Position numbers and translations under genes: made by a program. A stretch of 64,000 bases of DNA from Acanthochromis polyacanthus (Eukaryota > Chordata > Actinopteri > Pomacentridae), in contig NC_067132.1 of assembly GCF_021347895.1 (NCBI RefSeq), positions 12,640,995 through 12,704,994 of the forward strand, written 5' to 3'. The notes beneath the pieces are model-generated. The model saw nothing but the letters and a program-made list of their open reading frames with translations. It was not told the origin of the DNA and ran no database searches. Of the stretch, positions 1-13,243 are shown piece by piece (position 1 is the stretch's first letter; each line of letters begins with the position of its first letter).

Positions 1-979
<979 letters not shown>

Positions 980-3190
980 CAGTCAGCCTACACCTCCCTT
1001 AGACATAGTGCCAGGCCCACCATAAAGACTGTCACAACCTGGCCGGATGATGCGCTTTCCCAACTGCAGGACTGCTTCACTGAGACAGACTGGGACCTAT
1101 TTGAACAGCAGGAGCTTGGAACTTTCACAGAAACAGTACTAGACTACATCAAGTTCTGTATTGGGAATGTGACTGTGGATAAAACCATCCGGGTCTTCCC
1201 AAATCGGAAACCCTGCCCAGGTCCATACACTCCTCAGAGCCCGTGACACTGCCTTCAGATCAGGTGACAGAGCCCTTTATAGGACTGCTCGAGCGGATCT
1301 GAAAAAAGGAATTAAAAAGCAAAGGCGGACCATAAGAAGTGCATAGAGTCTCACCTGTCCAGCAACAACACACGTGCGGTGTGGCAGGGCATTTACGACA
1401 TCATAAACTCCAGGGGCGGCACTACAACAACAGAAGACCTGAGTGCATCACTGGCTGAGGAGCTAAACAGCTTTTTTGCTCGCTTTGAACCATCACAACA
1501 GCAACACTCAGCAGCCCCTGTACTACCCCCACTCCCACCCAGTTCCTGCACCACTATACTCACTGTCAGCGAGCATGAAGTCAGACGGGTGCTCCTGGCA
1601 GTGAACCCCAAGAAGGCTGCTGGCCCTGATGGTGTTCCTGGTAAAGTGCTAAAGGCGTGTGCCCTCCAGCTCACCCACATCTTCACCAGAATCTTCAACC
1701 TCTCCCTGTCACAGGCAATCATTCCGCCCTGTTTGAAAACCGCCACAATCATCCCAGTACCTAAGAAGTCTCCCACCATGAGCCCAAACGATTATCGTCC
1801 TGTGGCCCTCACTCCGATAATCATGAAGTGCTTCGAGAGACTGGTCCTCCAGCACATCAAGGACCATCTCCCCCAGACTTCGACACCTACCAGTTTGCAT
1901 ATCGTGCAAACAGATCCACTGAGGACGCCATCGCTGTAGCTCTACACTCTGCGCTGTCACATCTGGAGCAGCAGCAGAGCTATGTCCGAATGCTCTTCGT
2001 GGATTTCAGCTCTGCCTTCAATACAATCATTCCGGACATTCTCATCACCAAACTGGACACTCTCGGCCTCCCCCCTCTCACATGTGCCTGGATAAAGGAC
2101 TTCCTCACCAACCGGCCCCAGGCTGTGAGACTCGGCCCCCACCTGTCCTCCACACGGACACTGAGCACCGGCTCCCCACAAGGCTGTGTGCTGAGCCCCC
2201 TCCTGTACTGCCTCTACACCCATGACTGTCGTCCGGCCCACAACAGCAACCTCATCGTGAAGTTTGCTGACGATACAACAGTTGTCGGACTCATCACAGG
2301 AGAAGATGAGGCAGCCTACAGAGGGGAGGTCCTGAAGTTGGCAGCTTGGTGTTCAGAAAACAACCTGGCTCTGAACACCAAGAAAACAAAGGAGATCATT
2401 GTCAACTTTAGGAAGCTCAGCACCGACCTAGCCCCCCTCTACATCAACGGTGAGTGTGTGGAGAGGGTCCACAGCTTCCGGTTCCTGGGCGTCCTCATCT
2501 CCTCTGACATCTCCTGGACGGACAACACTACGGCGATCATTAAGAAGGCACAGCAGCGACTACACCTCCTGAGGGTTCTCAAGAAACACAACTTGGACCC
2601 CACCCTGCTGACGACCTTCTATCGCTCGTCCATTGAGAGCCTGCTGACTTATTGCATCACAGTGTGGTACGGCAGCTGCACCATGGCAGACAGGAAGGGG
2701 CTTCAGAGGGTTGTTAAGACAGCACAGAAAATCATCGGCTGCCCCCTCCCCTCCCTGATGGACATTTACACCTCCCGCTGCCTTAAAAGGGCAGGAAACA
2801 TCATCAAGGACAACTTCCACCCTGGTTCCGACCTGTTTGTCCTGTTGCCCTCAGGAAGGCGCTACAGGTGCATCAGAACCAAAACAAACAGACTCAAAAA
2901 CAGTTTCTTTCCAAAAGCCATCACCACTCTGAATTCAAACATGCACTGACATTCCAAACCCCCCCCCCCAGACTACCTCAAAACCGTCTACTGTGCAATA
3001 CGGACTATTCTAATGTGCAATATCACACTGACCATGCACTTTTATTCTTTTTAACTGTTTTAACTTATCCTTTTTTGTGATTTTTATTACATGTATCTTG
3101 CACTGATGGAGATGCTCTAAATCTCATTGTACTTGTGTATAGTGACAATAAATGGCATTCTATTCTATTCTATTCTATTCTATTCTATTC

Positions 3191-3192
<2 letters not shown>
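980..3192 (+). mobile_element. 5'-truncated non-LTR retrotransposon (LINE), L2/Jockey-type
   Basis: About 2.2 kb of LINE. It begins in the linker between endonuclease and reverse transcriptase and carries most of the reverse transcriptase, so the AP-endonuclease part is missing. That is the usual outcome of incomplete target-primed reverse transcription. The 3' untranslated tail runs from 2950, has a C-run near 2960 and an AATAAA-like stretch near 3148, and ends in about six ATTCT pentamers (3157-3191) that lead directly into a GATA array. Short simple-repeat tails rather than poly(A) are typical of fish L2-like LINEs. Assignment to the L2 group rests on the resemblance of the RT protein and the tail; CR1 or Rex1 relatives cannot be excluded without a library search. 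Confidence 0.85.
1021..2949 (+). pseudogene. LINE reverse transcriptase, frameshifted
   Basis: The frame from 1379 encodes the N-terminal RT region, with AAGPDGVPGKVLK and the [19 protein letters not shown] block. It loses frame around the five-C run at 1870-1874, and the match resumes in another frame with [15 protein letters not shown] missing C is the simplest explanation. The second frame continues to 2949 and contains the catalytic palm motifs [25 protein letters not shown] and FADDTTVV (the YxDD-type active site, here FADD), then the thumb-like C-terminus. Upstream of 1379 the linker region is recognisable (TWPDDALSQLQDCF near 1040), but a second lesion near 1205-1210 separates it from the main frame. 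The copy therefore cannot make a full enzyme. Confidence 0.85.
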
Positions 3193-3476
<284 letters not shown>

Positions 3477-3489
3477 CTCTGAGCACGAC

Positions 3490-3690
3490 TCTGGCTTCCT
3501 CCCACAGTCCGGGCTAATTGGTGTTTCTAAATTGTCCACAGGTGTGAATATGAGTGTGTTTTTTGTCTCTATGTAGCCCTATGATAGACTGGTGACCTGT
3601 CCAGGGTGAACCCTGCCTTCAACCTAACTCAGCTCTGATAGGCTCCAGTCCCTCTGCGATCTAACAGAGGATAAAGATAATAGATGGATT
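3490..3690 (+). mobile_element. SINE 3' fragment
   Basis: This stretch matches the 3' two thirds of the SINE at 40447-40800. Shared blocks include CTTCCTCCCACAGTCC, CTAAATTG...GTGTGAAT, ACTGGTGACCTGTCCAGGG and GAGGATAAAG, followed by a GGAT-type tail. The tRNA-like head is missing, so it is a 5'-truncated old copy. Confidence 0.75.
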
Positions 3691-3700
3691 AATAAATGTA

Positions 3701-4038
3701 CACTACTGTTCAAAGGTTTGGGGTCACTCAGGCAATTTCATGTTTTCCATGAAAACTCACACTTTTATTCATGTGCTAACATAACTGCACAAGGGTTTTC
3801 TAATCATCAATGTAGCATTAGAACACAGGAGTGACGGTTGCTGGAAATGTTCCTCTGTACCCCTATGGAGATATTCCATTAAAAGTCAGTAGTTTCCAGC
3901 TAGAATAGTCATTTTCCACATTAACAATGTCTTAGAATGTATTTCTGATTCATTTAATGTTATCGTCACTGAAAAAAACTGCTTTTCTTTCAGTAATATG
4001 GACATTTCTAAGTGACTCCAAACTTTTAAACAGTCATG
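3701..4038. mobile_element. Tc1/mariner-type MITE, 338 bp
   Basis: The terminal inverted repeats are about 28 bp. The left end starts CACTACTGTTCAAAGG and the right end, read on the other strand, starts CATGACTGTTTAAAAG; both continue into GTTTGGxGTCACT. The element is flanked by TA on both sides (3699-3700 and 4039-4040), the Tc1/mariner target duplication. It has no coding capacity. Confidence 0.8.
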
Positions 4039-4040
4039 TA

Positions 4041-6920
4041 CAAACATACATAAAATACTAAAACATGAAGGTCACTATAGGAGGAACCAAAATCCATTAA
4101 AATCGTGCACTGATCTAATGATGGCACTTGATGAAGACACGTGAATTAGTTGTTGTTGATATTAAGCTGGGAAAGTGACTGAACATGAGACCAACACTGC
4201 CATCATTAGCATGGTAAATCATTTTCATTCAAACACATTTTATATAATTAGGCTGGTCACATATAAACATGTAATATCTTAGACTACATTGAGATTACTT
4301 GATATGAATCAAACCAAAAAAGGAACTTGAGACACTAAACACTCAGAAACCATAAAGTCAGGTATTAATTGCTCAATTCAAAAATAATATTTGCCTGTAA
4401 AACAAAACTAAGCAAAACAAAACTATACAGCCTCATACAGTAGCTGATATATTTATTTTTTTAGACTGGAGGAGTGCCAAATGGTGTATTTACATCATAT
4501 AAAAGGGGTTTCTCATGCTTCTCACAGTACACATACAGACACTATGACACACACAGCTGAGCGCAGGACAGTCACTGTAGGTCAGTTTCCTCAAACAGGT
4601 CAGACCTTTTATACTCCCAGACGTTCAGACACCTATTACACCGAACATTTATTGTTAAGTTGATACCTGCAGTCATGTCTCCCCTTATAGAGGCGGCTTA
4701 GTCTGAGGTGTGTTTTCTGCAGCACAGACGCTACTAAATACTTCTGGCACCATAGTGTTCTGGATCATCTTGCTCTTCTGCAACTACACATTCTTACTGG
4801 TCACTGATCTTGAAGGTAAACTTTACTCCATTGAATATGGAGTAATTACGATTTTACACAGTGCATGGGACAATTTTTAAAATACATAAAATTTGAAGAA
4901 AAGAGACATGAGTCCAGAAGAAAATAAAAACTGCGATTTAATTTTTTTTTTTTTTTTTAAGAAATAAGAGTATCAGCAAAAAATAAAGAGAAATATTTGA
5001 AGGAGTGATTTTGGAGAAGCTTCAGACTGGGTTCAGGAGACACAGAGTTCAGCAGTGTGTGGGCTGTAATAGCAAAAGTCTGACCACAGTTTGTCACAAA
5101 CCAGCAGCCCTCCAGCTACAGTGATGGAGAGGTCTCATACGATGTCAGTAAATCAAATGTATTAAGGAGGAAAGCCCTGAAAATGAACAATGATAGTGTT
5201 AAATTCCAGCTACAATATAGTACAGAATTGAGAAGTTATGGGCTGCACTTTAGATTATGTTATGGATTGATTCTTCAGCACCATGGACAGCACCATTGAT
5301 TTATCAATACATTGAACAGTTATACTATTCATATTTCAGATCAAGAGATTCTAACTTTAACAAACTTCAGTCACATAAAGGATCATTGAGTCAGGCAGAA
5401 ATGTTCTGCTAAATGACCTCTCTTCCACTGCACTCTTTCTGCTACTAGGGGCTGGAGGAGGGATTGCACGTCAACAATGGGGATGGTTTTCTCTTCATCC
5501 CCACTCAAACTGCCTGCTGGTCTTTTAAGTCCCTATTCTCTAACATAGACGTCACATCAGTTAAAATATATGCCGTTCATGCACAGTTACTCTCACTGTT
5601 GCATACTATGTGCCACCTATGAATTCATTTAATCAATTTAAACCATTTCAGCAATCATGGTACAGTCTATTCAATGTGATATATGTGAAATGCTTTATCC
5701 TGTATATATGACAATGTGTCATGTGCCTGTTTTTCAGTAGCTGCAGTATATTAATGTCATGTGTCCTGTAGATAATTAAACCTTTCATTGGTTAAGAAAA
5801 ACAGTTCCGTTTCCAGCTTTGTCCTTTGTCAGATAGTCCAATGGAGCATTTGAAACTGGGGTAAACAGTAGGTTTTGGTATCATTGAGCAGAAAAAATCC
5901 ATAATGATCTTTGAAATGTTGTATTTCACACAGGAAGAAAACTAGACTTCTGTACCTCCTCTTGGCTCCATTTTTAAACTTTAGAAAATCTAGTCCATGA
6001 CAGGAGATTTCAGCCAATCATAGGGCTTTTCACTGATCAAATAACATGAGAACATGATGTCTGGGCACAGTGGGTTAAACACAAGACTTTCACCTGGGAA
6101 AGTGGTGTTTGAAACTTGGATGAAACCACTGATGCATGTTGACTATGTCTGCATTACATACTTTGTCTTTTAATTTCATTCTACAACTGCTCTCACAAAA
6201 TACCTACTGTTTCATGCAGTCTGCATTCAATTGGGACATACTGCCTCATTAAAATATTGCACCTTAAACTTTGACTTTCACACTTTGAAATGAGCTGTCA
6301 TCTGTCTGTTTGCTCTCAGCAGCTCAAGGTTGTTTATATTCGGGCAAGACACCTTGATGTATGCGACGGAAGTGTGCGCAGGACTGTGGGACAGAATGGC
6401 CTGCTATGTTGTATGCTGCAAAATCTACCTGGATGTAGTACATTGTGCTATTTTTGACATAATGTGCATTGCCACATTCAAATCTTTGTGCATTTAAATC
6501 ATGCGCTTGTCTGCTGGGAGGCAGTTAAAACAGAGGGGAAGACCTACAGGATGATTTATATTTTAAAATTGTCTTATTTTTCCCTTTTCCCAAATGTTTG
6601 CCCCTACTACAGCTTCAGTTCTTCTGTTTATCTGAATGATCCAAATCTGAAGAGGTGGTAAGAGCTTATAGAGCTGTTTGTTCTTTTCTTGACATTTATA
6701 CAAAGGCCAGTCAGAATCTGTGAGGTCTTTATTATGGTTTCACAGTAATTCCACAGTCTTGTGTTCATGTCTTTAAAAACTGCATCTCTATGGGCTGATT
6801 TATGCAACGTGGAGTGGAAACGTGCGCTGCATTTCGACAGCTGTGCATACACAGACAAACTGACAGGCTGCGTTATAAAAAGCCCATCTGTGCCGAACAC
6901 ACATTAAAACAAGCATCTAA
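4041..6920. other. Gene-free spacer downstream of fbxo45
   Basis: About 2.9 kb of AT-rich sequence with no supported gene. A T-run lies near 4940-4957. A tRNA-like stretch near 6068-6125 (weak A-box and B-box resemblance) may be an old SINE, but too little is left to call it. Confidence 0.45.
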
Positions 6921-6925
6921 GCATC

Positions 6926-6931
6926 TTTATT
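6926..6931 (-). terminator. fbxo45: Candidate fbxo45 poly(A) signal
   Basis: AATAAA on the minus strand, with another at 6954-6959. They lie about 0.8 kb past the fbxo45 stop codon with no other gene between, so the 3' UTR probably covers about 6900-7728. The choice between signals cannot be made from sequence alone. Confidence 0.45.
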
Positions 6932-7728
6932 CTAAGAGTGGCACCATGTAGACTTTATTTTCAGGCCTTATAACCGTACAGCATCTATAGTACCATCGAT
7001 AAAACAAAGAAATAAATAAAAGTGTAATACTACAATAGCACATTAAAAAGGACACGTTATCATGTTACAGGTATAGTTTCCACCATTACTGGGTGAGTAT
7101 TTTAAAAGGGGAGATGTTTCTGTCCATACACCGCTATCCATGCACATGCATGCCAGTTGGTCTGCATGTCCTCCATGTTGATCAAAATATAACATCAGGT
7201 CACACTGATTTGGCATGAAGTCGTTACACTCCAGCTGTTGATTTTAGTTAAACTGTGTTGATCCACAATGAGTTGATTCCATTACCTCATACAACAGATA
7301 ACTACAGATAACAACTTGTTTAAATGGTATCTTAAAGTATTTGCCACAGTTTAGAGTAGTTTTGGCCTCATTCAAGCAGTCATAAAATCTCAAATAAATC
7401 TTCAGCACTGTTAGTCTGAATTGCATGACATTAAATAATGTTCCCCTGACCTGTGAGTAAAACAGCTCAGCAGCTAAACTGTAAAAGTGGTCAGTTCCAC
7501 GGTGGTAGAGAAACATGTTTACATCAGTCAACCACACATTCTTTCTCCCTGTGGTTTGTCCAGTCCAGCTGTAGTAGAAATGCCAACGGTTCTCTTTGTT
7601 CATGTGGATAAAGTTGTTCTATCTGGAAGAAAACATGACCACTTAGCCTCTGAAACCTTGAAAGTGTACAACAAAGTCTCCAGGAGCTTGGAAGTTTTAA
7701 CGGAGCGGTGGCACAGGCTGTTGAGCTT

Positions 7729-9441
7729 CTAGCCGTCCAGAGGTTTCCCCAGGTACACCATGGTGACTTCAGTGTTGCCGTACACCGCAGACACAGCAGG
7801 GAACAGGCAGGCTTTGGGCAGTCCACGAAATGCTACTCCAAGAAACTCAAAACCCCTCTCGAAGGCTAATGTCTTGTCATCCATGTCTAGGATCACTCGT
7901 ATTCTCTCCCCAATCTGTGGACAAGCACGATCGTACTGTAGTGTAAAGCAAAAAACATTCCAAAAACCAGACACCGTGTATGTTAATTAGTTTTTTCCTA
8001 CCTGATATTTGGGTGCATTGTTACACTGTGGGAAATTTCCGTTGACCTCCCCGTTATGCAGCAGGTTGTTGTCGACCAGGTTCCAGCCCCAGCTCTGGTC
8101 GTCGCTGCCCAGCAGGGCCACGTAGCCTTGGCACTGCATCGCTGCCCGCTTTGTGGCGATGCCTATCACCGCCACGGTGCCAAGAGGGCCTTCCCACCAG
8201 ATTTCCCAGGCATGCCGCCCTTCTGAGAAGCCAATTTTGCCACGTGCTCCATCCGTGCTCTGGGCGATGGGGTTGCGGTGCAGGGTAAAGCCGTTCTTCT
8301 TCACATAAACATTGCGGGAGCAGTCGTGGGAGCTCAGAGCGTGTTGAAAGGCCTTGAGCTGCAGAGGAGGACAGGCAATTGATCAGGCATTTCACAGCTT
8401 ATATGATTAATAGAAGCATATTTATTGGTGAAATTACCTTCTTTTAGACATGCATTCTTGCATAACAAGATGAGACACTGTGTTGGATTTTCTATTTTGC
8501 AAGAAAGTGTGCACTGAACCAATCTGGGCTATGGAGCTTCAATCTTTTGTTCGGTGCTATGGTTGCTAAATGAAATGTGACATAAATTAATCCTAACATT
8601 TAGACTCTCTGTAAAATGTTAAACTGGATTTAGGGATTTTACAGCAACACCTGGAGGATTTCCAAGTAAAGTTTCCTGATTTCAGTGTTCCTGTTTACAT
8701 CTCCATTCAGAGACTATTTCAAAAACTGGTTTAACTTCTTGTGGGCCAACTTGCACACAGTTAGGCAACAATGATAACCTCAGTAAGGGCTTCAGGGATA
8801 AAACAGAGAGCTACTATCTCATGAGAACCTGCTCTGTGTAACCCCAGAAACAACATTACAGCAAACACCATGTAACAACCTGCCCATTTATGTTGGATCC
8901 TCAGAAATAATAATAATGTATAAAAGAATGGTTAAAAATCACTTGGGATGTCTAGCAATCAATAATACCGTTTATGGGTTCATGATGAAGACCACATTGT
9001 CAGTTATGTTCCGTGCTGGCAGAGCAACACTATCACTAAAAAAGTAGATTTTTGATTGGAGTTAGTCATTAACCAGCCTCAGACAACAAAGGTGTACTAG
9101 TGAGGTGAACCTACTTTCCCCCTGTAGGTGAGCAGGTTGCACAGGATGTCTGAACGCAGGGCTTCATCGCTCAGAGACCGGCTGCAAAGGCTGCGCCACA
9201 CCTCGCTGTTTTCATCCGCCAGGATATTATACCAATGCCAGCACACCAACGCGCACCGCATCAAGTCAGACAGCTCCAGATAGGAGAAAATATGCTCCAG
9301 GACCCGAGCTGGCAGCCTCCCGGCCACCCCTGCGCCTCCCCCGGCTGCAGCAGCGTAGGGAGAGCCGGCGGAGCTGCAACTGGCCGCCGCTGCTGCACCC
9401 AAACAGGAGGATCCTCCTCCCCCACCGGCCGCTCCAGACAT
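7729..9441 (-). CDS. fbxo45: F-box/SPRY domain-containing protein 1 (Fbxo45)
   Basis: Substrate-recognition subunit of a SKP1-linked ubiquitin ligase. In animals it works with the RING protein MYCBP2/PAM in axon development and synapse formation. The exons, on the complement, are 9441-9115, 8358-8002 and 7914-7729. The phases join exactly to give 289 aa, against 286 recalled for human. Residues 1-40 are a Gly/Ala/Ser-rich leader, about 41-85 the F-box ([19 protein letters not shown]), and about 112-289 the SPRY domain ([46 protein letters not shown] at the C-terminus). The start at 9441 is the first ATG in the exon and has A at -3; the frame is open upstream to 9489 but offers only GTG. The splice donors are GTAGGT and GTAGGA. 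SPRY is far better conserved than the leader, as expected for this family. Confidence 0.96.
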
Positions 9442-10149
9442 TGTAGCCCTGCTGTTGACCGACGACACCAGCCGACCGAATATTTTCACCTTACACCGTA
9501 GGATGACTCCTAATATAAGTTAAATAGTAACATTTTACCTATAAAACCGCACGTAGGTCGCATTGAAACCTCAACAGTATGGACTCGACTCTTCCCAGTT
9601 CAATGGCTGAATGGAAACGATGCGTCAAGGTCCTGGAAGAGCAAATACACCTATAGCGCTGCTGTCAACAAAACGGGAAAATTAATTAGTGAAAGTATTA
9701 GTTCCTTTAAATGACCAATAAAGCCACCCCAATACAGCGTTGTAGCCTTATTAAATAAAAAGAAACTCTAAGCTCAGGTGAAATATATTTTATCACCTGC
9801 TAGGACCGCGGGGCAGACATGCTAATTGGCTCACAGAGGATTGCCTCAACGTTGCAGTGTTACGATATTGGAAGTTACACCGCTGCAATGTCAAAAGAGT
9901 AGCGAAGGTGTTACAAAAAAAATAGCCCAGTCTAAACGACCTGTGTTAAATGATACCATTGTTTATTTATTGATTATTTTACCTGACCTGTCAGTTGGAT
10001 CCATGATCGTTTCCCAGATTTTGTTTGATGATAAAACCATTCAAAAGTGTTAGTTTAAGTATAGAAAGAGGAAATACTCACTGCGATGTGAAAATATGAT
10101 AACGAAAATAATGTATTTTATTTTCGTAAACCACGTGATCCGACACGGA
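9442..10149. promoter_or_regulatory. Shared upstream region of divergent fbxo45 and fam168b
   Basis: About 0.7 kb between the fbxo45 start codon (minus) and the first fam168b exon (plus). A CACGTG E-box (10133-10138) and an ETS-like core GGAAGTGACG (10147-10156) lie just upstream of or within the fam168b first exon. Both are common elements of TATA-less, broadly used promoters. No TATA box stands out. A bidirectional promoter is plausible but not shown. Confidence 0.45.
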
Positions 10150-10270
10150 AGTGACGGGGTGCTCAAAAGAGTTAAGCAAAGCATCTGGGAGCAAAACACC
10201 AGCTAGCTAAATTTCATTTTACAGCAGAGGACCAGAGGAGGGGACTAACGGACGGTGAAAACTGTAACCA
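10150..10270 (+). other. fam168b: fam168b 5' untranslated exon (approximate start)
   Basis: A strong donor, GTAAGT at 10271, follows a GA-rich, ATG-free segment directly downstream of the E-box and ETS-like sites. The first coding exon begins at 13222 after a clear pyrimidine tract and AG, so a leader exon upstream is required. The 5' limit is a guess. The resulting first intron (10271-13221, about 3 kb) holds a GTTAT pentamer run near 11903-11925 and a hAT-like MITE. Confidence 0.5.
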
Positions 10271-12758
10271 GTAAGTTACCGTGGGTTATTATGAAAATAT
10301 GAAGGTTTGTGGGTGATGTATATTGTTGGGACAGGCGGTACTGCGGGACACAGCTGTTTGGCTGCCTGCCTTCTGAGCTATGCGGCCTGTTGACAAGCTG
10401 TCCCCATCTGTCTGCTGTCCGGGGACAGTCCGGCGGTTTTGTGCGGTCAGACAGGTGATTAGCGGGTCAGTCTGCACACCGGAGCCTACCTGCAGCCGCG
10501 AACACGCTTTGCTAACTGCAGGTGGTGCAGTTTTATGAAGCTTTTGGGCTAAGCTAGCTGAAGATAACAAAGCCTCGCTACGTTCACCTTTCAAAATTCT
10601 TCCACTTAAAGGTTGCCATCTTTATTTTTGCAGGCAACGTCACCTTTAAGAAAATGCACGGAGACCTTGGTGTTAGGACCTAGAGAAATGATCTCACAGG
10701 CGAACCAGAAAGCAATAATTTGTTCGATTTATAAAAACTAAAAAGGAATGAAAATCATTTAGAGCATTTACACTGTTCCTGTCCGCTTTGTGTTTTGGTG
10801 TCATGACGACATACATGAGAAGTGACTATAAATATGAACTCACTGTGTAATTTATGTTTAAACTACACAAAATGTATATGTATGTATGTGAATATAAGTG
10901 AGTGTGTGTGTGCGCGTCTGTAATGTTTAAAATAAAAATGTGAAGTTGACAAATAAATACACGCACATGCATTCGTCTAATGTAATCTGTTGTTACGAAA
11001 AGGTCACATTCTTTGCATCACCTCGTTTATTCATTTCACCTGCATGCACAGTTCAGACAGCTACATGCCTCATACTTTTACAGCCGGTGTGCGTGATGCA
11101 AAGAGAAAGATGGTTTCATTTAATTTAAAAATGTTGTTTTCTGTGTCCTCTGTTATTTTCAGACCGCAAACTAAAATTAGTATTTTTGCTGTATTCTTAA
11201 CCGCACAAATGGCTTAATGGCTTCTATTCACTTTGCGTGCATGTTGTCACGTCAATAATTTCACCGTTATAGAAGTAGTTCATTCATTGGTAAAGGTTTC
11301 CCTTGAATGAGCACGTTTAAAAAAAGTGATGTAATGGGATTTGAAGCACAGCTAGAGGGCAGCACAGAAATAAAATGCAACTGAGGACAAATATTTCTTT
11401 TAACAAGTGAATATCATGAAGAGCAGAAGCCGGTGTTTCTGCTGGAAATGGAATTAATATGTTTAACTGGAAAGCAAATTTAAAATATGATTATAGGAAA
11501 GCAATTCATAGGGTAGATGTCAATTGGTAAATAAAGTTGTGTGATATTGGGAAAAATGCTCTTCTTTGATGTATATTGTGATATGGAGAAAAAAACACTT
11601 TAAATTTCACATTGATACTTGAATAACTAACTGAAAAGACTTACTCGTTCTCGAATGATTGGAGTTTGTTTTTAGGGGAGTATATCTGCATGAAAAATAG
11701 TATTTAAAAAGCTGAAATTTTTTTGTGGCACCTTCCTCACACTGGCAACACATCTATAGACAAAATATTCTTATACAGCTAATGCTGCATTTGTTTTTGC
11801 AACTGAATCATCCTTTTCAGTGCTTCTCTCCTCAGCAAGGCACTGCACCTTGTAAATAAAGTGAATTTTTAAAGGCTTTGTTCCAGTAAACCTAAAATAC
11901 GAGTATGTTATGTTATGTTATGTTAGACAAGCTTCTCTTATAGATTAGTCATGAGAAATGAGAAAATGCAGGTTTTTGTTGTGTGTTAAACAGCACAAAA
12001 ACTTGTAGCATAATGTGTTGGGCTTAATTTGCATTACTTATCATTGTGTGATGTGGCTTTTAGGCACACACACATCACAGTGCTGGTGCTGAAATGATAT
12101 ACTGTGGTCAGATTATAATGAAAGACTTAGAAGTTTATGGAATGAAAATTCTAGGCAACAGCTTATTTCTACTGTAGTGTTGCTGCTGTGATGCGGCTTC
12201 ATGACACCTTGTTTGATGTGATGTTATTTAATAACCAGCCCCAAATAAGTGTTGTCATTTCAGTTTATGAGTATGTGTGAACAGAGCGTTAAAGATAAAG
12301 AACCAAATGTGATGTGACCCAGCAAGGTCATTACATGTGAGCCACTGGCAGCCCTCCGTGAGAAGAACAATTATATCTCCACTGCAGCCTCTGTGTTGCT
12401 TTTATCTGTTCATGTCGATGTTAAGTGCTGCCATAATACATAGTTTGAGCTCAGTTTTTTTTGGGGCATAAGTGGAGATGTAATCTATCCTGTTCCACCT
12501 GGGAGAACTACAGTGACAGAGGCCTATTAATAGGGCTGGAGTTGGGAAAGCATGAAGCTTCTGTCTAAAAAGGGCAAACAAACCAGCTTATAATAAGTTA
12601 TACTGTTATGTTTTTTAAAGTTTTTTTTCTAGTCAACAGCCTCTTTTGGACCAGGTGTTTATAAATATTACGATCTCTAGCAATCAATCAGAAACATTTC
12701 AGCGTTTTTTGGTCAGTCCCAAATGTAAAGATAACCCATAGAAGAGCAGTGAGAGGGA

Positions 12759-13072
12759 GAGGGCTGCAACCAACAATTACTCCTTTGTTCATTCATCTGT
12801 TGATTAAAAATGTCAGGAAATTTTAAAAAAATCAATAGTTAATTGGTAAAAGCTCAATATGACGTCCTTAAATGTCTTGTTTTGTCCACAACCCAAATAT
12901 ATTCAGCTCACTGTCATATAAGAGTACAAAACCCAGAAAATACCAACATTTAAGAAGATGGAAGCTGAGGGTTTTGTCTTGTCAATTGTCAAACTGATGA
13001 ATTGATTAATAAAATGGTTTAAAATTAATCATACAGAGCTAAATTCTTCACTGATTAATTGTTGCGGCTCTG
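12759..13072. mobile_element. hAT-like MITE in fam168b intron 1
   Basis: A 314-bp element whose ends are inverted: GAGGGCTGCAACCAACAATTA on the left and TTAATTGTTGCGGCTCTG on the right. The GGGCTGCAAC terminus with ATTAAT-rich sub-terminal sequence matches the ends of the 51579-52608 element and of common fish hAT derivatives. It has no coding capacity. A target duplication is not clear. Confidence 0.65.
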
Positions 13073-13243
13073 CTGGTGGAGTTCTGGTAGCACAAGAATC
13101 TGTGTTTGTTCACACAGATGACTTTTGCATCAAATGTGAAATATTCCCACTTTGTTATATCGGATCATTTACTTTGCTGCACCAACGTCAGTTCATGTTT
13201 CCTTTGACTCTTTTGTTGCAGCATCTGTGAGAAGGCGAACACA

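Noticed and set aside
1393..1779. Open frame antisense to the LINE reverse transcriptase (also 1709-1960, 1957-2241, 2560-2820)
   Set aside because: Shadows of the RT coding frame; no family resemblance and no independent signals.
6060..6130. Possible tRNA gene
   Set aside because: Only faint A-box and B-box similarity and no cloverleaf that closes; at most an old SINE.
9442..9489. N-terminal extension of Fbxo45 starting at 9489
   Set aside because: The codon at 9489 is GTG, not ATG; the first ATG of the exon is at 9441 and gives the family-like length.
9235..9501. Open frame antisense to fbxo45 exon 1
   Set aside because: GC-rich shadow of the Gly/Ala-rich leader of fbxo45.
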